The position numbers and the translations under genes are program-made. The notes below the pieces were generated by a model. That model made no database searches. It was not told the origin of the DNA and saw only the letters and a program-made list of their open reading frames with translations. 64,000 nucleotides of DNA. It comes from Caloramator mitchellensis. GTDB lineage: Bacteria; Bacillota; Clostridia; Clostridiales; Caloramatoraceae. The stretch is from NCBI RefSeq assembly GCF_001440545.1, contig NZ_LKHP01000001.1, positions 248,001 through 312,000 of the forward strand, read 5' to 3'. Position 1 is the first letter of the stretch; each line of letters begins with the position of its first letter. Of the stretch, positions 8,901-17,425 are shown in pieces.

Positions 8901-9986
8901 TTGTTTTCTTTAACTGAAAAGGATAAAAAGATGTTATCGTTATTATTAATAGTAATAATGGCAGTGATGATTTATCTTATGTATCAAGCCCTAAATTCAA
9001 AAGTTGAATTATTAAAAGGAAAAAATATAGAGTTAAACAATAGAATGGAACAGCTAAACCAGGCAGTTATATTATACAATGCCAATAAAGATAAAATTGA
9101 GGATACAAAAAAGAACTACTTTGACTTATCATCAAGAATGCCAACCAATCAGGATGAAAAATTTTGCATTGTTGACACCTTAAATCTATTAAAAAAGCAT
9201 GGTGCTGTAATAACAGATATTCCTATTTCATCAAGACAAGAATATGCTTTAGATGAAAAGAAAAAGGACGACAAAGCATTTTTTTATACTATTAAAATTA
9301 ACACAGTTATAAGTTATCAAAAATTAAAAAATTTAATCAGTCGTTCTGAGGATTTTAATATATTATACAATATCGATAATTTAGTTATAACACCGATACC
9401 TTCTAATGCAAATTTAGCTTGCTCATTTGATTTGAATTTTTATGGATATAGAGATGAATTTGCACCTATAAGGCAGTGGGAGGATTTTAACTTACAAACT
9501 GGAAAGAGCAACTTATTTACAGGAACCTCTAAGTCAAATAGTAATTTAGATAGATTTACAAATGAATATATAGAGAAAAACAAAGATTTTATTTTGTTAG
9601 CTTCAACTATAAATTCTCCAACCACGGCTGTTACTTTATCCAAAATGGGTGAAGGCTTTAGTTTGTTTGGCAATAATAAGTCAATAGAAAGTGCAAGTAT
9701 AGAGTTAAAACAAAATGATAATAAAATATTTTACAAAATTTCTACGGAAACGGAAACTTATCCTAAATCAGGAGAATATAAAGAATTTAAATCACAAACT
9801 GACGATATAATAATATATGTTTTTTCAACACCTAGAAAATTTGAAGATGATAAAAATGTAGTTTTGCTAAACATAAAGAATGAAACAAATAGAAGAGTAT
9901 TTGCATATATTTTTAACGATGACAAAAACAACCCAAGAGTTAGAGTTGTAACTAATGGGAAAAACACATTTGTCGAGAAAAGATGA
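8901..9986 (+). CDS. pilO: PilO-like membrane protein of the pilus alignment complex
   Basis: 361 residues from a TTG start at 8901, chosen because AGGAAGTGA lies just upstream and no ATG fits better. A transmembrane helix at about residues 11-28 (LLLIVIMAVMIYLMYQ) is followed by a coiled coil at about 32-60 and a PilO-like ferredoxin fold. An extra C-terminal region of roughly 170 residues makes it longer than typical PilO (about 200 residues), perhaps a fused PilP-like or lineage-specific domain. The stop overlaps the start region of the next pilin gene. Confidence 0.72.
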   Translation: MFSLTEKDKKMLSLLLIVIMAVMIYLMYQALNSKVELLKGKNIELNNRMEQLNQAVILYNANKDKIEDTKKNYFDLSSRMPTNQDEKFCIVDTLNLLKKHGAVITDIPISSRQEYALDEKKKDDKAFFYTIKINTVISYQKLKNLISRSEDFNILYNIDNLVITPIPSNANLACSFDLNFYGYRDEFAPIRQWEDFNLQTGKSNLFTGTSKSNSNLDRFTNEYIEKNKDFILLASTINSPTTAVTLSKMGEGFSLFGNNKSIESASIELKQNDNKIFYKISTETETYPKSGEYKEFKSQTDDIIIYVFSTPRKFEDDKNVVLLNIKNETNRRVFAYIFNDDKNNPRVRVVTNGKNTFVEKR

Positions 9987-10759
9987 GGGGAGTGAATCCT
10001 ATAAAAGCTAGGGGATATACTCTAATTGAAATACTTGTGGCATTTGCAATAATGGGATTGTTGCTTGCACCAGTTAATGGAGTATTTAATATGATAATTA
10101 AAACAAATGATATTTCAAAGAATAAAACTGAAGTTGCTAATGTAATTAACTATGCTTTTGAATCATATTTAAACTTCAAATCATCGGGGCAGCAACCGGG
10201 CAATCTTCCAACTAATTATTTAGGATATGATATAGAGTATGATTTTAATACAAAATCACAATACGATTTGGCTGGGATAAGATATGATGATTATGATGCA
10301 ATAATCGAAATCAATAATGAAATTGCAAATATAAACTATAACAATAATTCCTATAATGTCAACTTAACTTCAAGTATAATTAAATTAATAATAACAAAAG
10401 ATGACTTAGGGCTTAAATATGAAATTCTTTCAGACAAAGCTATTCAACTTTTTTCGTTAAATGTTAGCAATCCCAAGTATGTGATTTTAATTTATATTAA
10501 TGCACCTTATGAAATTGTAATCGATGGAATTTATGAAGGGAACGATATTTATTATAAAAATCTCACTGTAAAATATATAACTAACCAACAAAATTTCAAT
10601 TTAATATCAATTTACCCGACAGTTTACTTTGAGAAAAATCCATATATTGCTTCTAACGTCAATCAGGAGATTAAACTATTAACTATAACAATTAAAAAGA
10701 ATGGAAAAATAATCGATAGTAAAACATTTGATATAACAAATAGAATTCAAGGCGAGTGA
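9983..10759 (+). CDS. Type IV prepilin-like protein with long leader
   Basis: 258 residues from the ATG at 9983, which overlaps the previous stop codon. A GTG at 9992 is also in frame, but GAGGGG is too close to it, so the start is uncertain. The prepilin motif is ARG followed by YTLIEILVAFAIMGLLLAP, so cleavage after G11 leaves Tyr rather than Phe at mature position 1. The head contains many Asn/Tyr-rich strands. It is probably a minor pilin of the PilW/GspJ size class acting with the large PilX-like protein encoded next. Confidence 0.8.
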   Translation: MRGVNPIKARGYTLIEILVAFAIMGLLLAPVNGVFNMIIKTNDISKNKTEVANVINYAFESYLNFKSSGQQPGNLPTNYLGYDIEYDFNTKSQYDLAGIRYDDYDAIIEINNEIANINYNNNSYNVNLTSSIIKLIITKDDLGLKYEILSDKAIQLFSLNVSNPKYVILIYINAPYEIVIDGIYEGNDIYYKNLTVKYITNQQNFNLISIYPTVYFEKNPYIASNVNQEIKLLTITIKKNGKIIDSKTFDITNRIQGE

Positions 10760-10764
10760 TATAA

Positions 10765-13413
10765 ATGAAAAGAAAAGGTTCTGCAATTATTTTTGTTGTT
10801 TTAATTTTATCTGTTTTATTTACATTAAGCGTTGGTATTATGGAGATTAGCTTAGCATCATTAAGACAAAGTTCAAATTATTACAGCAGAAATCTAGCAT
10901 TTTACTATTCAGATGTAGGAATGGAAAAAGTATTGTTTTACATCGATAAAATCGCTGACGAGGCAAGAAAGCAGGCAAACGATGTTTGCTTTGATTCGTC
11001 AGGTGGACCTAATTTAAACGATATTGAAATCAACTCAAAATATACTTCATATATGAAAGGTGAGTTATCAAAGGAAGATTATGAAGCATACATGAGGGAG
11101 AGATTTATAAAAGAATTTAATACAAGAATAGTGGACTTTTTTGATAATCGATTAGAAATTTCGTCAACCATAATAAAAAATGAAAATGGAAATATAAATG
11201 ATGTCCAAATTTCAAATAAAAGATGGAATGATTGGTATAATTTTATTATAAATGAACTTAACGACCCAGATGTTTCACAAAAAGTTACTCTTTCATTTTA
11301 TATTTTAAATGATATACTAAAACTAAATAATATAGACGAGGATTTTAAGAAACTTATTCCAATGAATTTTGACAAGTCACAGTTTGAGGATTTAAATAAA
11401 GACAAAAAGGGCTATTTGAAGGAAACTATTTTTCTGAAGGTGCAATTGAAGGATAACAATATTAAAAGATTTTTATTAACAACAATTGAATTAAACCCTT
11501 TTGGAGTAGACTACAATAGTATAAATTTGAGCAATAAAAAGATTAAAAAAGGATATAATGGTGTTTTAGATTATGCACTTATCGCAGGCAAAAATTTATT
11601 TGTGGTAAATGGAAATAATGATTTCATTGTTAATGGAGATATATATGCAAGAGGAACAGGAAATAAATTAAGTGAGCTAAAGAGCTTTGAAAATTATGGA
11701 GGAATACTAATTGGAACAGATAATGATACTAAGCAAAATTTAACGAGTAGCAAAGCATCTGTAAATACATTATTAGGAACAGAAAATATTAACACAGCAA
11801 GAGGTAAAATGATTTTAAATGGCAATGCATATTTAGGGGATTTAAGCATTGTTGATGGTGCAACTGAAGTAAATGATAAATATGTTTTAAACAGCGGATT
11901 TATAAGAGTAATAAACCAGGATTCGCAATTAAATATAAATGGTGATATATATTGCCATTCAATTGTAACCGATGATACGGCTGAAGGGGCTAGCATTAAT
12001 ATAACAGGGAATGCTTATATAGCTGACAATGTTTCTATATATGGGACCGATAGCAAGATTAAAATAGACAAAGATTTAATTGCCTTTGAAACTGCAGATG
12101 GAAACGCCTATTTGGAAACTAATGAAAACAATACATATACAAGTGACACTAATAACTCAAACTATACAGGTTCATCATCTATTGTAATAAATGACGACAC
12201 AGGAAGTATAGAAATTGGCAAAAATATAGTTTTATTTGGAACTGCATATGTTGCAGACTTTAAAAAAAAGGACGACCAAAACAAATCTTATAGAACCCTT
12301 GAAACTGCAGCTATTAACCCAAATTTTATTGCATATAATTATCTAATTGATGAAATTCAAATTGGAAACAATATTTTAAAATGGAAAACTGATGGAACAT
12401 CGGACTATGATACTTATATATTACAGAATGAGGAGTCAACTGAAGTAAGCATGTTCAATACAGATAAATCAGCTAATGGATTGAGCTTTTTTGATAGAAC
12501 TTTAGGATTTATACTGCATTATCTTGTAGGACAAAAAATATATCCTGAAATTTACGATTATCAATACAATCTGGCAACAAATGAAAATGGTGGTTCAATT
12601 ATTAAAATGAATAATATTAAAGTTTCAAATTCAGGTGAGACAAGCTACTTCCCATTCTTACTAAGCGCAGATGGCAAGCTTTATTCAATGGAGAATATTT
12701 ATAATAAATATTCAAGCATTGACAGTAATGCACCTGAAGAACAAAAAAATTATGCCGAAGATTTGCAAATAATAAAAAATGAACTAAATAATACATTTAA
12801 GGTTTTCGGCACGGAGGGGGACATCCCTAATCCAGCTAATATTAAAGCAAACTTAATAAGAGATATTGTAATACCAACAAAAAAGCAAGTTGTTAATAAG
12901 TTGCTATTTAAAGATAAAGGATTAGATAGCACAAAATTTGAGGATTACTTGGATTTTGAGAATACACCAAATATTGAGATTGTTGATAAAAACAACAAAA
13001 TCTTTATTAAAGTAACAAGTGATGATATTGAAATTGATCTTGCAAAATATAAATATAACGCTGACAATTTAGACCTTGACCAATATCAGGTTTTAATTGT
13101 TAGCAAAAAGAATATCACAATAAAAAACTCTTCAACTGACAGTAAAACAATAAAAGGAAACATTATAGCAGGAGAAAATGTAATTGTTGAAGGAGGAAAT
13201 ATCGATTTGTCGGCAGATATAGGAACTTCATTGAAATTAATGAATTACTTTAATGCGGGCGAAAACTATGATGATTGCCTTAAGCTTTACAGATTTTTTG
13301 CAAAAGGGACTTTACCTACAAAAATTTATGAAAAGGACATATATACAGGATTTAAGGAAACTGTTAAATCGAATATCAAAGTTCTTAAAAAACGTCAAAT
13401 TTTAATTAAATAG
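10765..13413 (+). CDS. Giant PilX-like minor pilin with beta-helix-type repeats
   Basis: 882 residues. The N-terminus MKRKGSAIIFVVLILSVL resembles the PilX N-terminal domain: a basic leader, G then S, and a hydrophobic helix without the FTLIE glutamate. After about 200 helical residues comes an extended region (about 270-560) with recurring strand motifs such as NGDIYARG, NGNAYLGD, NGDIYCHS and TGNAYIAD, suggesting a right-handed beta-helix or bactofilin-like stack. A related KGNIIAGENVIV strand appears near the C-terminus. PilX-type proteins are usually under 250 residues, so this one is exceptionally large. As the penultimate gene of the pilus operon it probably displays a bulky tip structure. 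The function is inferred from context only. Confidence 0.75.
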   Translation: MKRKGSAIIFVVLILSVLFTLSVGIMEISLASLRQSSNYYSRNLAFYYSDVGMEKVLFYIDKIADEARKQANDVCFDSSGGPNLNDIEINSKYTSYMKGELSKEDYEAYMRERFIKEFNTRIVDFFDNRLEISSTIIKNENGNINDVQISNKRWNDWYNFIINELNDPDVSQKVTLSFYILNDILKLNNIDEDFKKLIPMNFDKSQFEDLNKDKKGYLKETIFLKVQLKDNNIKRFLLTTIELNPFGVDYNSINLSNKKIKKGYNGVLDYALIAGKNLFVVNGNNDFIVNGDIYARGTGNKLSELKSFENYGGILIGTDNDTKQNLTSSKASVNTLLGTENINTARGKMILNGNAYLGDLSIVDGATEVNDKYVLNSGFIRVINQDSQLNINGDIYCHSIVTDDTAEGASINITGNAYIADNVSIYGTDSKIKIDKDLIAFETADGNAYLETNENNTYTSDTNNSNYTGSSSIVINDDTGSIEIGKNIVLFGTAYVADFKKKDDQNKSYRTLETAAINPNFIAYNYLIDEIQIGNNILKWKTDGTSDYDTYILQNEESTEVSMFNTDKSANGLSFFDRTLGFILHYLVGQKIYPEIYDYQYNLATNENGGSIIKMNNIKVSNSGETSYFPFLLSADGKLYSMENIYNKYSSIDSNAPEEQKNYAEDLQIIKNELNNTFKVFGTEGDIPNPANIKANLIRDIVIPTKKQVVNKLLFKDKGLDSTKFEDYLDFENTPNIEIVDKNNKIFIKVTSDDIEIDLAKYKYNADNLDLDQYQVLIVSKKNITIKNSSTDSKTIKGNIIAGENVIVEGGNIDLSADIGTSLKLMNYFNAGENYDDCLKLYRFFAKGTLPTKIYEKDIYTGFKETVKSNIKVLKKRQILIK

Positions 13414-13426
13414 GAGGTGTGAGGAT

Positions 13427-16400
13427 ATGAAAAACAATTTAAAGTTAAGCATATTGACGATTGTATTGATAACTTTTTTGTCAACATTTTTAATTCAAAT
13501 TAAACCAGTATATGCAAATTATCCAGCAATTTATGATACTATTAGAATACTTGAGATAGTTCCTGATTATAAAGATACTAAAATATTGAATAATTTTATA
13601 TCATCCAACAAAACCCTATTTCCCAATATTACAGTAGATGCTATAACTTTAAATCAACTTAATTCGATGAGAAATGATATAAACGGTGAATATGACTTAA
13701 TTTACTTTTCAAAAGGTAAATATGGATTGGTAAATGGTGATGATTATTCTAATCCAACTGGTATGAATACATCTGATAAACCAAAAAGATATAATGATAT
13801 AACCAATTTGAGGGCAAAAAAAATAAAAGACATGATAAATTCAGGGCAATGCGTTCTATTTGATGTAACTGCCTTTAATGATAACAGTTCAAAATTATAT
13901 CTAAATTTATATTCATATGTGAATAATAATATGAAAGTTAATATTTCGAGTTTTAATTATAATACCTTCATATCATATGTTTATAATAAATATATTTCTT
14001 CAAAAAAAAGATTGCAACTTGAATATTTTAGTTTCCCTGATTCTAATGTTGAATATAGGGCTAATGATAAACTAGTTTTTGCATTTAGGGTAAAAAATAC
14101 AAATGGAGATTCATCGAAATATAAAGCGAAACTCTATATTGATTATAATCGTGATTCACTGTTTAATGAAAATGAATTATCTTTGGAACAGTCATATTTT
14201 GAATATAATATATTAACTTCAATAGAATATCTGATTCCATATGTGTTTACTGCAAGCATTGACTGGAAGTTGGATTTAATAGCTCTTGATACTAACGGAT
14301 ATGAGACAAAAATTAAGTATACAACTAAAGGTATGATTAAATATAAGGGAAAACCTATTGCAATGAATGTTCTACAATTACAACCGGGAAATACTTTTTC
14401 TTTAAATGATGCCTTTAAGAAAAATAGCAGTAGTCTTGGTTTATCAATGGATAACATTAACACGCCTAAAACGTTTAAAATTGCAAATGGAGATATTACC
14501 TTAAATATTGATACACTTACTTTAGATACGTTTAATAATAATGTTTTTGGAAATTCAAATTTATCGTATGAAAAATATAGAAATCTAGATGCAAACTATG
14601 ATATGATTATTTTTGGTTTTAAAGATGCTTTTGATAAAGATGTAAGCGTAGGTGCGCCATTAAATGCCATTATGGATTTTCAACAAAAAGGATTAGGCAT
14701 AATGCTTACTCACGACACTTTTTGGTATAAAGGTGTTGGCAAAGCTGTAAACTTGAAAAAGAACTTTATTGGTTTAGCTGGTCAAGCTTATGATGATGGA
14801 AACAGATATAAAGATACAATTGGTAATGACTTTAGATATTTAAGTGAAATAGGGAAATACATTAAATATACACTTATGAGGGCAGATAGTGGTATTTTAA
14901 AAGAAACTAATACAAATGATATTTATGCAACGAAAATTAATACAAATACCATGGCAGTGAATAAAATAGTAAAAGCTAATAATGGATTAATTAATCAATA
15001 CCCTTATGTTTTAAATGATTCAATCAACGTTGGAACAACACATATGCAATATTATGGAATAGATTTAGAGGATGAAAATGTCATTCCTTGGTTTAATCTT
15101 GATTATTCTCAATATAATAAAGATATTACAGATTCTTTTAATTACTATTATACCTATTCGACTGCTAATATTACGTATTCTGGAACAGGTCATACACCTA
15201 ATGCTGCTAATTCAAATGATGCATGGCATAAATATTCAACAGAAAATTCACCTGAAGAATTAAAATTATTTATCAATACAATGGTAAAAAGTTTCTTAGC
15301 TGCAAACCATAAACCAGAAATAGATGTTATAACTCCGGCTGAAAATGAGATTATTTCAACTAAATCGGATAAAATAACTGTTTCCTTCATCCCCTATGAT
15401 TTTGACCTTAGTGACGGAAAAAATATTAAGGCTATAATATACATCGAAGATTCGAATGGAAACTATTTACAAAAATCATCTAAAGAAGGATTAATGAGTG
15501 GAGAAATTGTAACAATTAAAGATGTTGAAAACATTTATTATAAAACTAATTTTAACAATGTAAACAAAAAAATGAAGATAGTTTTATACGATTCAAAAGG
15601 AGCCAGCGTAGAAAAAGTAATAAACTTAACTGTTGTTGATGATTTTGTTGAACCAGAACCTATATTGGACTATAAAATATTTCAAAATACCAACTATCCT
15701 ATCATAGAAGGTATTACAGGAGACTCAAAAGATAATGCTCAACATAAAATATATGTTTCAATAAAAGATGATTATGGCAATATAATTGCAGCGAGTGATA
15801 AAAATGAAATTAAACAAAAGGGTGGAGAAAGATTTCAATTTACTTCTGATGTTAAAATAAGCGATACAGTTGATTTCAACAAACCATATACCGTGGAGGT
15901 ATATCAAAGACACGACAACAGTGAGCACAGAGTATCAAGAACAGTAAGCGGCAAATTATATATTGATACAATTATACCAACTTTAAAAAATTTTGGAGCA
16001 ACCATAAATGGCAATTTTGTTAGTTTAAACGATGAAAGTAATTCTTTAATTGGTAATATAAACTCCATTAGCGGTATTATAGAAGATGCAGATCCAGAAG
16101 TTAAAGGCAGTATAACATTGCAAAAGAAAAACGAGAACAATGATTTTATAAGCATAAACAGCCAACCAATCAAAAATGGTGCTTTTAGTGTATCTGCTAA
16201 TTTGGATTTGGGATTAGGAGAATATAGAATATTAATTGAAGCTAAAGATAGAGCAGGCAATATATTGAGTAAGATTTACTATTTGAATACATTAGCAGAT
16301 TTAGTAGAGAGCGTTTCGTTAAAATCTTTAAGTAACAAATTAAATACTGTTTATTCTAACAATAACTATATTTCACTTGAATTGCTCGTTAAAAATACGG

Positions 16401-16729
16401 CCGTTGATAATTTAAACAATATAACTATACCATTAGTTTTTAAGGATACTCAAAAATCTAAGTTTGCTGTAGCTCAGGTAACTGGAGCATCATTTACAAG
16501 TAATCCTAATGGGATTTATATAAAAATAAATTCACTAAGAAAAAATGAACCAGTAAAAGTTAATATTAAATTGAAGATAACTTCAACATCAAAAAATATA
16601 GAAATTATAAGTGTAGAACTAATAAATTCAAATAAATTAAGATATGAATATCAGGGAAAAGAAATTGAACAAAAAATTCCGGCTAATATTAAAATTGATT
16701 TCAAGGTTAGAAAATTTAAACTTATATAA
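13427..16729 (+). CDS. Secreted DUF5057-like protein, probable pilus-associated surface protein
   Basis: 1100 residues with a clear Sec signal peptide: positive N-terminus, hydrophobic core ILTIVLITFLSTFLI, likely cleavage after VYA near residue 30. The N-terminal half begins TIRILEIVPDYKDTK, which I associate with the DUF5057 family; membership is from memory. The C-terminal half has Ig/cadherin-like segments beginning near residue 625 (KPEIDVITPAENEI) and again near 750-760 and 850. There is no LPxTG motif or C-terminal membrane helix, so attachment may be through the pilus or non-covalent. It starts 13 bp after the PilX-like gene with a strong AGGAGGTG site, as the last gene of the operon. 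An adhesin or tip role is inference. Confidence 0.75.
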   Translation: MKNNLKLSILTIVLITFLSTFLIQIKPVYANYPAIYDTIRILEIVPDYKDTKILNNFISSNKTLFPNITVDAITLNQLNSMRNDINGEYDLIYFSKGKYGLVNGDDYSNPTGMNTSDKPKRYNDITNLRAKKIKDMINSGQCVLFDVTAFNDNSSKLYLNLYSYVNNNMKVNISSFNYNTFISYVYNKYISSKKRLQLEYFSFPDSNVEYRANDKLVFAFRVKNTNGDSSKYKAKLYIDYNRDSLFNENELSLEQSYFEYNILTSIEYLIPYVFTASIDWKLDLIALDTNGYETKIKYTTKGMIKYKGKPIAMNVLQLQPGNTFSLNDAFKKNSSSLGLSMDNINTPKTFKIANGDITLNIDTLTLDTFNNNVFGNSNLSYEKYRNLDANYDMIIFGFKDAFDKDVSVGAPLNAIMDFQQKGLGIMLTHDTFWYKGVGKAVNLKKNFIGLAGQAYDDGNRYKDTIGNDFRYLSEIGKYIKYTLMRADSGILKETNTNDIYATKINTNTMAVNKIVKANNGLINQYPYVLNDSINVGTTHMQYYGIDLEDENVIPWFNLDYSQYNKDITDSFNYYYTYSTANITYSGTGHTPNAANSNDAWHKYSTENSPEELKLFINTMVKSFLAANHKPEIDVITPAENEIISTKSDKITVSFIPYDFDLSDGKNIKAIIYIEDSNGNYLQKSSKEGLMSGEIVTIKDVENIYYKTNFNNVNKKMKIVLYDSKGASVEKVINLTVVDDFVEPEPILDYKIFQNTNYPIIEGITGDSKDNAQHKIYVSIKDDYGNIIAASDKNEIKQKGGERFQFTSDVKISDTVDFNKPYTVEVYQRHDNSEHRVSRTVSGKLYIDTIIPTLKNFGATINGNFVSLNDESNSLIGNINSISGIIEDADPEVKGSITLQKKNENNDFISINSQPIKNGAFSVSANLDLGLGEYRILIEAKDRAGNILSKIYYLNTLADLVESVSLKSLSNKLNTVYSNNNYISLELLVKNTAVDNLNNITIPLVFKDTQKSKFAVAQVTGASFTSNPNGIYIKINSLRKNEPVKVNIKLKITSTSKNIEIISVELINSNKLRYEYQGKEIEQKIPANIKIDFKVRKFKLI

Positions 16730-16801
16730 GATATGATATGAAGATAAAACGTAAAATAGCTGGAAATGATTTGAGCTAATTATATAGAAAGTTGGGTTAG
16801 A

Positions 16802-17389
16802 GTGAAAATACTGCTTCTTTCAGATGAAGAATCAAAATACATTTGGGATTATTTTAATCCTGATAAATTTAAAGATATTGAACTTGTAGTTTCTTGTGGT
16901 GATTTAAAAGCTGAATATTTATCGTTTATAGTAACTATGATAAAGGCGCCTTTATTTTATGTTCATGGGAATCATGACGGGGATTATTTAATTAATCCTC
17001 CTGAAGGATGTCAGTGTATAGACGATAAACTTATATTATACAAAGGTCTAAGGATAGTAGGCCTTGGTGGAAGCAAGTATTATAATTGCAGTACGCTCCA
17101 ATATACAGAACAACAGATGGAAAGAAGAATTACAAAACTAATGCCGAGGATCTGGTGGCATAAGGGATTTGATATATTGGTAACTCACGCTGCCGCCTTT
17201 CAGTTAGGTGATGGAGATGATTTATGTCATCAAGGATTTAAGGCGTTTAATAAACTTATAGACAAATACGAACCTAATTACCATTTTCATGGTCACAACC
17301 ATCTTAATTATGGCAAACAAGAAAGAATAATATTATATAAGAATACTAAAATAGTAAATGCCTTTCATTATTATATAATTGAAATTTAA
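16802..17389 (+). CDS. Metallophosphoesterase
   Basis: 195 residues from a GTG start. The calcineurin-like motifs appear in order: SDEE near the N-terminus, SCGDL near residue 32, HGNHD near 56, THA near 130, and HGHNH near 160. The first motif has Glu where most members have DxH, as in a clostridial subgroup. It probably hydrolyses phosphoesters in the cytoplasm; the substrate is unknown. It lies 72 bp after the pilus operon with no clear terminator between, so read-through is possible, but its own GGGTTAGA site and composition suggest an independent housekeeping gene. Confidence 0.85.
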   Translation: MKILLLSDEESKYIWDYFNPDKFKDIELVVSCGDLKAEYLSFIVTMIKAPLFYVHGNHDGDYLINPPEGCQCIDDKLILYKGLRIVGLGGSKYYNCSTLQYTEQQMERRITKLMPRIWWHKGFDILVTHAAAFQLGDGDDLCHQGFKAFNKLIDKYEPNYHFHGHNHLNYGKQERIILYKNTKIVNAFHYYIIEI

Positions 17390-17391
17390 AT

Positions 17392-17419
17392 GGCTGCAGA
17401 GGAAATTTCCAAAGCAGCC
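17392..17419. terminator. Bidirectional terminator between convergent genes
   Basis: GGCTGC ... GGAAATTTCC ... GCAGCC: a 6 bp GC-rich outer stem with an inner palindrome, followed by TTATTATT on the plus strand and flanked by the stops of the convergent metallophosphoesterase and BMP-like genes. Confidence 0.8.
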
Positions 17420-17425
17420 TTATTA

